This document shows positions 13,801 to 25,800 of a stretch of DNA of 64,000 nt, piece after piece; position 1 is the stretch's first letter, and every line of letters starts with the position of its first letter. Below the pieces are notes generated by a model. It did no database searches. It saw nothing but the letters and a program-made list of their open reading frames with translations, and was not told the DNA's origin. Origin of the DNA: Apostichopus japonicus (taxonomy: Eukaryota > Echinodermata > Holothuroidea > Aspidochirotida > Stichopodidae). The translations under genes and the position numbers were made by a program. The stretch covers positions 14,797,264 to 14,861,263 of the forward strand of contig NC_092583.1 of assembly GCF_037975245.1 (NCBI RefSeq), read 5' to 3'.

Positions 13801-16800
13801 CATCAAGAAATACGTAGCTGTTTCTGTCAAGTCTCAATTAGTCATAAACTCACTTTGTATTTATCTCTAACTGTTACTTATCATCTTTTATATCATGTCT
13901 ATTTTCTAGACAATTTCTTGGGTGAGCCAAGCTGAAACTGACTTTTTCAGAGACGTAACAGTAGAGCTGAACATGTCGCCAGCGAAGGTTGGAACCCTTC
14001 AGGCTCAACTGGATAATTTCCAACCAACAGTCAAGGTTTGTATACATATTTCTGCGCTTTATCTCTCATCCTTTAAGCAGGCAATATGTGAGAATATGAA
14101 TATGCAATGAAAAATGTAAAATATCACACAGTTGGGACAATTTTTTTCTATACTGTAATGTCCCGCTTCAGAGCACTCACTCGTATTGTCAGTAGGAGCA
14201 GTATGAATATCATGTTTCCATTAGATCATGGTTAGGAACTGTTTGTACTGTCAATACCAGTGCTTTGAAGCAAAATAATAGAGTACAGTTTACAGAGGTA
14301 TTAGCATTAGGAAATTGTCCCAACTGGCTGAAAATATAGTGATTTTTGCTGATCACCTCCGAGAGTGTTGTCCTACAAGTCGGTCACCTCGATTGATTAT
14401 CTTATGTTGACAGAAAGCAACCAGTGAAATTGAACAGCACCTCACGAAAGCAGAATTACTGTCACGGAGAGGAGATGTAGAAGATGAGAAAACCTTGATC
14501 GTGGAAGAGCTGACCGCTGTCCACAAGAGACTGACCAGCAAAATTACTATCCATCAGGTCCTACTCACTCTGATCATAAAGTTCTATGAGAACATTGACA
14601 AGGTAAGGGAAATGACATGATGGTTTTTGTTAAGTTGTGGTTATGAACAGGTCATTGAAGAGGTAGGTAGGGGGGAGGGTTAAAGGGAGGGGTTATGGAA
14701 AGTGGGAGCCCAATGACTTTATGAATTTACTGTTGTTCGCCCTTTATATAGCTGACAGGACACTAAATGTATCAACAAAGATGACAATTTCCAACGTCTG
14801 GAGAGGGATGAGGTTAATTCCTTCCTCATGCCCTGTAGGCAAACTTTGACAGGGCTGCATTACAATAATCTCACAATGTAAAATTTGAAATGGCTTTATT
14901 TGGCTATAAAATAATCTTTTTCTAGGTTTTGTTGTGTTTTGTGTTAGATTCTTAATGAGTTGTGCTAATGAAGTGGCTTACAAAAGTATAAAAAGTTTTT
15001 ATTGCAGACACAGGAATACATCTCAAATTTTTGGAAGCTTTAACATAACAAAAAGGAGAAGGAAGTAAAATGAATTCCTCTTAAATTTTCAGCTGAACAA
15101 AGACATGAATAAATCATCAAAGCAGTACACTACTGCTCCGATGCCAGAATACATCTCAGAAGCTCACGTTGAGCTTCAACTCCACGACGACGAACGTGGC
15201 ATCATCAACGAACTTCACAACGCAACGCAGAAAGAAGGAGATGAGATACTGAATCGAATGAGAGCAGAGGTGAGATTATAAATCACTGGAATAGAAAAAA
15301 AGTAATTAAGAAGAATTGAACCAAATGTCTATAAGTCAGATATAGGGTGTGTGTGTGTGAAGAAATCTTATTTTTGTTCAAGTAGTCTCTTTGGTTTTCC
15401 ATAACGGTGCTGAGATCCTTTCACATCTTGAAAGTATATTAGACTGACATGGTAAAGTCAGTATTAATTATATTCATTAAGAAAAGCACGTATATATGCA
15501 TATGTATGAGTATGTATGCATTTGTATGAAAATATGAAGTTTGTAACTTTTAGCATTTTTCATGTTCTCCTTTCTGGTCATTGACTGGTCATTGACTGGT
15601 TAGCTGCATTGAGTATCTGGTCTAGTAAATATCTCAACCAGAAAGTTTTAAACTTTTGCTCTTCATCATCACAGCCTTCAGTTGCATCCATCAGACCAGA
15701 GATTGAAGATGCCTTAGCTAACATCAAGAGTCGCCGCATCAGGTGGCTCTCAGAGTGGGAGCAGCGACGTCTGCGTCTGGAGGCCTTCATTGGCACTGAC
15801 CATCTCAAATCCTTCAGAAATGAGGTTGGTGGGGTTTTTCTCTCTTGAAATTGTTTATAAAAATGTTTTAAGTTTTGACTTTGCTTTAAACTCGGTAGAG
15901 TTGCACTTTCAATGTACATTAGCCAATCACACCCTTCACATTCCTTCAGCCTCATTATCTAATCAGAGTCCATCATTTTCCTTATTCCAAGGATAAATAG
16001 CCTATCAGAGCCCTGGTATTCCTTTTCAAGGACTAATTAGCCAATGCTAAAAACATCTAGTCATATTTTTACGAATTTAAAAGTTTGAATAATGGCACTA
16101 TTGCCAAGTAGAAAATTTTGTAGTCTTAGTTTGCGATTATTCCCTTTGTTATTTTTAGTTTTTCTTATATGGTTGGATGACCTTTTGTAGTCCTTGCCTC
16201 ACATTATATAACCTTTTCCTCTTCTCAGCTGAACATAAGCCTTGATGATGCAGAGGATGAATTAGACAATCGAAGGGGTAACTATGGTGACTCCCCGGAA
16301 TCTGCTAGAGTGTTACTTCAGAAGCAGCAAGAATGGGAACCACAACTCAAGGTTAGTTGATAACCGAACTAAAAAATGTGACAAAAAGATATGGAATTTG
16401 ATATGCTACTCATGTAAATCACCCATGTAGTCCTCATCTATAAAACTTCCTCCAAAATCCCCCCAAAGAAGAAATTGTTCAGGATGTACTCAGATTACAA
16501 AATACAGTCATAGGAGTAATTTAAACAAATCAGTGAGTACTTAAGAACTGTTTTCTTTTGATTAGAGAAGCACAATTTGATCATAAATAATTCTCCTCCT
16601 CACAAACAGGAATTGGGTGATAAAGTTGACGAATACAAGAGCTCTGCATACATGGCTCTTAAGAATGGCGAGGACCCGAGTGGCGAACTGAAGACAGACG
16701 TAGAGAAAATGGACAAGAGATGGAGCTCTTTCTGTACTGAGTTGGACGACCACCGAGATAAATTACAGAAAGCGGTGGAGTTTCAAGATCTCTTTACAAA

Positions 16801-19800
16801 TGTGAGTATTACTCCCAGTTAGTGATACAGGGAGGATTTCATTAAACGGTGACATTAGCTCTCTCACCACGTGACAGGATCAAGAAAGTGATGAGAAGAA
16901 ACTAAAATGTCAATGCCTTACACTGAAGCAGCTTTGTTTCAGTTTTGGCACTATTTTCCTGGTTTTGATTTGGTGAGAGTTTGTGCAGTGTTGTTCGTGG
17001 AAGGATGATTAATTTCACTAATAGAAGACATTTTGCAATTAATAGAGTTACAGTTTCTTTAATGTAGGCAAATCTAGTAAAGATGTCAGCTTAAATTTTC
17101 AGGCCTTTGTTATTAGTTTTGGAACTTCTAGTTGTATATGTTGTAAGAACTCTCTCTGTGCTTTGGTTATTGCCTATAATACTTTGTCATGAATACATAA
17201 GAACTAAGTTTAAACTCAATATCATGCTTGAAAGATTGTAGCAGTTCAAACAAACTCAACAGTTAGGCCAGTGGCATGCACAGTAAAGAAATTTTAACCC
17301 AAATAACATTTCTTTGAAATGAAAAGTTACCTTCTGAAAGATATACTGTACAATTTGAGGCAATATTTTTTATTATAGCAATGACCTTTTTTGTAACAAA
17401 CAGTTCAAAAATAGTCTGTTTTGGAAAAAAAGAAAACCCATAATGATTCTATTTTTATGTTTTTTTCAGTGTCTAGAATGGCAGAACAAAGGCAACGATC
17501 TGGTTGATGATGTGAATGAGAGGTTGGCTCAGTGTAAGAGCCCGGAGGAGGTTAACCCATTACTTGAAGAAGTGGATGACTTCCTGGAGAAAGAAGCACC
17601 CCCTCAACATGCACGACTCAACGAACTGAACCAACTGGCAGGAGACATTTATGGTCAGAAAATTTTAGAATTTTTTTAATAGTTGAACTTGATTCAAACA
17701 GTTGAATTCTTTTGTTGTTTTATATGTATAATATTCACATATTTTCATATGTGGCATTATTTTATGGTTTCAACTCTGTTCACACTGCCACCATCCCCCT
17801 AATACACCTCTATATGGAATCTCCCACTCGATGGCTAAGACACTGCTACCAACAAACTACAGGTTGTGCATGAGTAGTACACTGGGCTGATGTCTAAAGT
17901 TTGTTACCTCTAGGTTACATTAACATTTATGTATAACTTGAGGGGTTCATGAATGCTCAAGTTTAAATTTTTAACACACTTTGAACTCAAATCTGCATTG
18001 CTTGGTCAAAAAACTTTCCATTTTTGTGTCATAATGATGAATACCCAGAAAATTTAATTACCTTACTCAAATTTTCTCTATTTCCCCTGTTTTGGTTTTC
18101 TTTATTCATTGATAGAATTTGCTTTATACATTCAAGATCAAACCTATCAGAACATAATTGAGGCATTAGATGATATTGGTCCTGATTCCCAAATTGGTTC
18201 ATGTTTTCATTCCATGTAATTTCTTCCATTAATCAGAAGCATTTTCTCTTATTTTCAGGACCTGAAGCTCCCCAGTACATGAGTGAACTACTCTCCAATA
18301 ACAACAAAATCATGGATGATCTACAAGACACCAACGATCAGCTCTACCAACTCGCAGATGATCTGGCAAGGAGTGGCAGGAGACCCGAGAAACGGCCGGC
18401 TGAAGAAGACCTGTTTGTACCTGATGGTATCTCTCCAGACCTTGTCAAGGTAAGCTTATGAATATTCAGAGGTTTGATCTAGTAGGTCAATTATCTCCTT
18501 AAAGGTCATGAAGGCTGTTATAGCATTATTTATGTTCCGATGGTTTTGATGGTTCTGCTAAAGGTCTTTCTGCTAAAGAACTTGTCAATGCTGCATTGGA
18601 TGGAAAGGTCTTCTATCATTTTGATGGTTCTGCTTAAGTGTTGGACATATTAAATAAGAAGTGATGAAAGTGAACATGTTTACTTCCCTTTAAGTTGTTT
18701 ACATTTAATCAGTTTATCCTTTGTTTATTCATCTTGTTACAGCCATCCAGAATTGAAGAACCGCTCCAAGCCACACCTACCTCCATGCAGGAATCTGCAC
18801 CACCACCACCTCCACCTCCAGTAGATGAGGGGACCATCATGCCCACCCATCTCATGCCTGTCCAGGCTGGAGTGCCATTGGATCAATTAGATGACACCAT
18901 GGAATCAGAGCCATATGTTCCCTTGTTACCCCACCAAGTCCAATCTGTGCCTTACAATGTCGGTTCTGCAGTCCTGGACGAGTACATGGGTCCCTATGAT
19001 CCAAGTAAGGCTAAGAGACGGAGTCCAGAGAAGGCATTGACCCCCGGACAAAAGGGTTCTGCACCATTCTTCCCTCGAGTTATTCGGGACCTCACTGTTA
19101 AAGAGGGCAGACTAGCAAGTGAGTTCTTCCCTTTTTCTCTTTCTTTTATGTTTCATTCTAATACTTTTTTTCACAATTGCTGTTAAACTCAGAAATTGAT
19201 GAAACAGAAAATGAAGACACCTCACCTCCCTTCTTACTCCAAAAAATATCAGTAACACAACGACTTAATGTTAAAATATGTAAACTGCAATATGCAAATT
19301 GTAGTCTTCTTAATGATGTAATGATTTTCTTTTCATTTTTACTCCCTGAACAGCATTTGACTGCATTGTGAAGGGAGAGCCAGAACCAGATATATATTGG
19401 TTGAAAGATGGAGCACAGCTTCCGGAATCGACAGAGGCCATAATGGAATATGAGGATGACGACACGTGTACGCTGGTCCTACCGGCCATCAACCTCCACA
19501 AGGCTGGAAAGTATACCTGTAAGGCCATCAACCCTCATGGAGAGGCAACCTGTTCAGCTGTACTGACTGTCAAAAGTAAGATGAAAAACCTGTTTATTCA
19601 ACATTTAAAATGATTGATGAAAATGATATATACCTCAATCTATGCTCATCAACAAATATGAGAGGAAAAGATAAGTTTAAATTAAATTGCATAGAGTATG
19701 ACAAAATGAAATAGATGATAATGAAATGAGATGTTAAAAAGTATATTGGTTTCTATCGTTAGAATTCTAAATATAACATTGTCTCCTCCTCCTCCTCTTC

Positions 19801-22800
19801 CTCCCCCTCCTCCTAACAGCCGATAGACGTCTTCAAGGAATGGACGGACCACAGGTAGCTGATGGTACCTCATACTCACCAAGCCAAGCTAAGCCACCCA
19901 AGTTCCTAGAGGCTCCAAAAGACAAGACGGCAGAGGAAGGGAAACAGTGTCGTGTTTCTTGTGAGATTGATGGCATCCCACCACCAGCAGTCACATGGTA
20001 TGTTTGGTCTTGTGTTGGGACCTGTTTACTCTTCAGTTATAATGGTATAAGATTGTGGAAGAAATCCCATCTTATTCCACCGTAGACTTGCTTTAAAGCA
20101 GCTATTTGTTCTGTCATTACTAGAACATGGTTGTCTTCTTAAAGGAACAATTTGAGTAACTACTGCTTACGAAAATGTTCAGATTTTTTCTCGCACGTTA
20201 CAGTCACCCAATGATACATATTATGGCTTGTTGACAATTATGTCAGCCTAAATATTAGAATAGGCTTAGTTTGAGGTGTGGGCTTAAGGGTAATGTATGT
20301 TTTAAAGTTATAGACTTGCTCAAGGTTAAAGACACATCTGTTGCAGTAGCTAGCATGAGAATAGATATTACGTTATAAATGCAAACAGTTACTTAAATAA
20401 ACAGATGGATTATGATGCTTGCTGCCTAACGTAGAAACCACTCCTGGGTTACCACTCCTCTTATTGCTACTATCTTCCTCACCGCATATGGTAAAGTTCT
20501 ATTTGTTGCAAAGAATATTACGTTAAATAAAATGGAATACTTTATTTGTGTGTTTCCATTATTTTTAGGTCTAAGGATGGCGATCAACTGAGTGATGAGG
20601 CTTGTAGGTTTGAGCAAGAAGGACAGACGTACACCCTTATTCTGGATGAGACTGTACTCGATGACGAGGGATTTTATGCCTGCACAGCCGTCAACCCCAA
20701 GGGAAGAGCTGAAAAGATGTTTCAGATAAAGGTCAAAGGTGAGCCTCCTGTTACACATTTTAAATGTCCTTGTACAACATTGGTGAATGGGTGACCATCG
20801 TTAGACCTTCAAGCCTATTTTGGGACAGTACTGAGGGGCCTTAGGTCCAGAAAAGTTTCACAGCATATGACATACATTGACATACATAATTTACATATAA
20901 TATTCTGGACTAAAGATACTACCTATTGTTTAGGGTAAAATACAATTTTGATTTAGAAGAAAAATCCTTAGTATGACCTTGCAAAAGTACTTAATATGGC
21001 AGGAAACTAGTCCAGTAGATGTTCTGTTATTACTTTAGTTATTAAAGTACCACCACCTGCACTAAACATGTAAAAGACTGAACCTACTGCAGTGCTATCT
21101 ACTGGATAGATTCACTTGGTTGTACTTGGTTTTACCTGGTTTGTCTTCCATCTCAGTAAACAGAGTTTTAGTTATTAAAGTACCATCAACTACACTTAGC
21201 ATGTAAAAGACTGAACCTACTGCAGTGTTATCTACTGGATAGATTCACTTGGTTGTACTTGGTTTTACCTGGTTTGTCTTCCATCTCAATAAACAGAGTT
21301 TTAGTTATTAAAGTACCATCAACTACACTTAGCATGTAAAAGACTGAACCTACTGCAGTGTTATCTACTGGATAGATTCACTTGGTTGTACTTGGTTTTA
21401 CATGGTTTGTCTTCCATCTCAATAAACAGAGTTTTAGTTATTAAAGTACCATCAACTGCACTTAGCATGTAAAAGACTGAACCTACTGCAGTGTTATCTG
21501 CTGGATAGATTCACTTGGTTGTACTTGGTTTTACCTGGTTTGTCTTCCATCTCAATAAACAGAGTTTTAGTTATTAAAGTACCATCAACTACACTTAGCA
21601 TGTAAAAGACTGAACCTACTGCAGTGTTATCTACTGGATAGATTCACTTGGTTGTACTTGGTTTTACATGGTTTGTCTTCCATCTCAATAAACAGAGTTT
21701 TAGTTATTAAAGTACCATCAACTGCACTTAGCATGTAAAAGACTGAACCTACTGCAGTGTCATCTACTGGATAGATTCACTTGGTTGTACTTGGTTTTAC
21801 CTGGTTTTTCCTCCCATCTCAATAAACAGAGGCAGGAGAGGCTCCTACATTTGTGGGCCCTCTGATAGACACGACCGCCGATGATGGAACCTGCGTACAG
21901 TTGAAGTGCAAGGTACAGGGAGCCAGGCCCATGAAGATCCTCTGGCGTAAATATGACATCCACCTGACCCCTAGCTCCATGTATCACATGTCTTACAACG
22001 AGAGTACCGGCGATTGCATGCTGGAGATTGTCATCGTGGGCAGAAACGATGAGGGAGAGTTCCTCTGCAGAGCAGAGAATGAATTCGGAAGAGAGGAAAC
22101 CACTGCCGAACTCATAGTGGAAGGTATGCTCATTTCTGTTTCCTCTCTGGCAAGAGACATTAGTCTTATGATGGTCAATTTTGACTGGCTTACAAAGAGT
22201 ATATCCTTCATTTGTCTCCTTAACCAAGAAAGATATTTAAAAAAAAGATTGATTCTGTCTTGCAGAACACATGTCAAATATGATAAACGTCCATGTTAGG
22301 ATACCTTGTACAGTTGATACATGAATTATTTAGATGTATTGAAGGGTCATATTCCAACTTAGCTGTTTTTTAATTTGGCAGACATGACATTGTAGGTGTG
22401 TGAGAGATATATTACAATCATGCAATGTGTGCACTGTACACTGTGTACAGTCATACTACAGTCATACACTACAGCAGTGAGTGATAGTCTGTTGTTGGAT
22501 ATTATGAAGGGACCTACAACATAGTCCTTTGTCGTGTGAACTGATGTTTACTAAACAGGTATAGTTTTGTTTACAGGTGCATTTCAAGGACTATGAGAGG
22601 AGATGGGGAGGAGAGTTGAGAGGCAGTATAGGATAGGGTGAGGAGGGAGTGTTAAACAAAATGTCCTTTGAGTGGTGAAATGTGGCATTCTAAAGGAACA
22701 AGAACATTGTAGTAGTTATATTAAACTGCTTTAAGGTGATGGAGATGTCATTTCATAATACAATGCAGATTAAATGTTGTATGGCCTGTTTGAGGATTCT

Positions 22801-25800
22801 GAATTATTGGCCCTCTTTCGTTCGCCTACAGGACCAGAACCTGTTCCCTATGCACCAAAGGTGACTGCACCTTTGAAAGATGTGGAAGTATTTGAGGGTG
22901 AACCCTGGGAACTCAAATGCAGCATTGCAGCATACCCACGACCCAAGCTGACCTGGTACAAGAACGACGAACCGTTAGTGGTGAAACCACCGTTAGATAT
23001 TGTGCACAAGGGGCGAACAGCAAAGTTGATTGTACCAGCTAGTTTAATGGAAGATGCTGGGAAGTACTCTGTAAGAGCTGTCAATCCTCTAGGAGAAGTT
23101 TCAACCTCTGGATACATCAATGTCAAAGGTCAGTGTCACCATGAATTACCAGTGAGATTATTGAGGGAATATCACGATAGATGTAATAATTAAGTGATCG
23201 CACTGTAGAATGTGAGAAGTGAGTCGCTCAATTCTTGATAGTCAAATAGTTGAATTTTTGTTCAGTAGGAGAAACCCACAGTATTCCTATCTGAGACTCT
23301 CCACTTAGGGAATGTCTTCGCATCCTGGGACTGTCTCTCTGTCTGGGACAGTCTATCCATCTGGGACTCTCGTCTGGGACTGTCTTCTCATCTGGGACTG
23401 TCTCCTCATCTGGGCTCTCTTCTTGTCTTGGACTGTCTTCTTGTCTGGGACTGTCTTCTCATCTAGGGTTGTCTTCCCATGGGGGACCTGCTTCCCATCT
23501 ACCACTATCTTATGATCTGTGGCTGTCTTCCCATTAGGGACTGTTTCCCTATCTGTGATGGTCCTTCTGCATGATGAGATATATTTTAATTTTAAAATAA
23601 AAATAAAATAAAACTGTTACCAAACTGCTTATCCACTAGAGAGCCTGTGTAGGAGAAAGTGTAAAAGTAAGTTAGCCTGACATTTCGATCCTAGCAGGAT
23701 CTTCTTCAAAGGCTAAATGACAAGTAACAGTAACAGAAGGGACAAAAACATGCACAGAATTTTGGCAGTTGCACAATTATATATGTTAGATGTTGGACTG
23801 CAATATCAAATGATTACATTATTGGGTAAGAATATTCAGTGTTGCCAGACTTACAAGCTTCTGAAATGCTATAGATCTATTGCTGAATGTGTAACAAGCT
23901 ATTATCATGTGCCTGGGATAACTAGAATACCTCCACCATTTATTTGCTCTGGTGGGGTGCAATGATCCAGACTTTGGAGTAAATATCAGAGGATATGCAT
24001 TCACTCCCCTACTTTGTATATCCTATGTACACATAATGCAAGGCAGTATATCAACCCCACTAAGTCTATATTCTGATAGGGTGTGATGTAAAGGGAAATA
24101 GTACAGCATGTGCATTTGTATTATACATACTCTGTATAAGACCTGGCCATGTTATACCAGGGATTGGTCATACCCTACAAATGATTTTTTCTTGTTGGGT
24201 GCAGTGGTATAAGTAAATATCTCAGCATGGATGCAGGATGGTCTTGCTATATGAAGATGTTCTTCCAAATCATAAAACACAAAACATTAGCTGCTATATG
24301 TGAATCACCACTGAACATATCAGTGTGTATAAATAAAAAGGCAATGCCAAAAATCTTCTCTTCATCCTTTAACAGAAAAACAAATCCCTCCAGCACCACC
24401 ACGATTCAGTAAGATGTTGGAACCGCAGATGATCATTGATGGCAAACCATTGGAGCTGAGATGCGCCCTGACGGGACACCCTCCACCGGAGATTAGCTGG
24501 TATAGGAACAACAGACCTTTCCCCCAGGAGATACCTCATGATACGTGGTACAGGGGCGGAGAGGCAGCCCTTAGACTACCAAAGGCCACAGCTGACGATG
24601 ATGGGATATACACTTGTAAAGCAGTTAATCCTCATGGACAAGATTCTACAAGTGGAAGAGTCACTGTGGAAGGTAGGTTATAATAGAAGAGAAGAAGGTT
24701 ACTTTTTTTCTTTCTGATAAAAGGTAGGTGACAGGAGTGACACATGTGATGTAACACCTGTGACACTTCACAAAGTATAAACACACACCTTTTTTTCTTT
24801 CAAGGTTGTTTGTGTGTGTGCATCCACTATCAATGAAAGAAAGGTAGCTGCATTATCATTGACCCATGTTTGTAATAGTACATCTTAAACTCTTGAAAAG
24901 AAATTGCAAAAAGAAATCATAAACAATAAACTAACAGAAAATATGATATTTTAACTGCATGTGTTTCTGTATTTTCATTAACATAGTTTAAGGAGCAAGT
25001 GTCCATCATTTAGAGCACAATTATCACTTGCATGGTACCGAAAAATTTGTCACCACATGTAATTTCATTTCTTTCCACCAATTGATTTGTTAGGCAGTTC
25101 GTGTACATCATGCATTTATCTTCAAAAACCCCATAAATTACAGAAATATTATGTAAAGTTCAGCAAAATGTAACTTGATGATTATTTTCATTGTATCTGT
25201 CGAAGTAAAAGAAAATAATTAAAAGAAAAAGGCGTGAAAAAGAAAGAAGGTACCCTACAACCATAAATATCATGATTTCATTCTGTTTGAATACTTTTTC
25301 ATCCCACTGTAGTAACCATTGTAGAAATCAATGAATAAGAATTTACATATAGTGATTTAATTACATTCCAGTAGTAGGTTATACATTCAATTGTGTGGTT
25401 TTTAACTTCTTCACAATGTTTCATTTCTCAAGTACCATTATGTATATTTCTTTGAAAAGTTAAAAAAAGGAAAGAATGATACCTTATATGAAAATGAACA
25501 GAGGAAATGATGGAACGGTTAAAGCTGATGAGAAAACTCTCATTTACCTTTCGTTCATAGATTAGCTACATGTAGTTACATGTATTTTTGCCATTAACAT
25601 TACTAACATCTAGCACCGTTCCCATTTCTTTCAAACACTTTGCATGATTAGGGGGTAAAAAATCTATACGGAGACCAGGATATTTCAAAGCCCCTGTAAT
25701 AGCTCCAGAGGATAAGCCTTCTGTGAAGAAACCAACCGAAGGTAATGTATAAACAAGTGTAAACCATGTTAAAGTTGGTGTCGGCAGTGGGATTATTGCA

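Larger units (their letters stand above)
23129..24375 (+). other. Intron 25 (about 1.2 kb)
   Basis: Contains the CTGGGACTGTCTTCTCAT minisatellite (23312-23560) and the hammerhead-like motif (23672-23716). No exon is seen. Confidence 0.7.

Noticed and set aside
19576-19613. Short CCDC141-only isoform by reading through the exon 21 donor
   Set aside because: A stop follows after 12 codons, but no poly(A) signal is clear and the donor is good. It is possible but unsupported.
21034-21829. CRISPR-like array
   Set aside because: The repeats are contiguous 133-bp units without spacers, in an animal intron.
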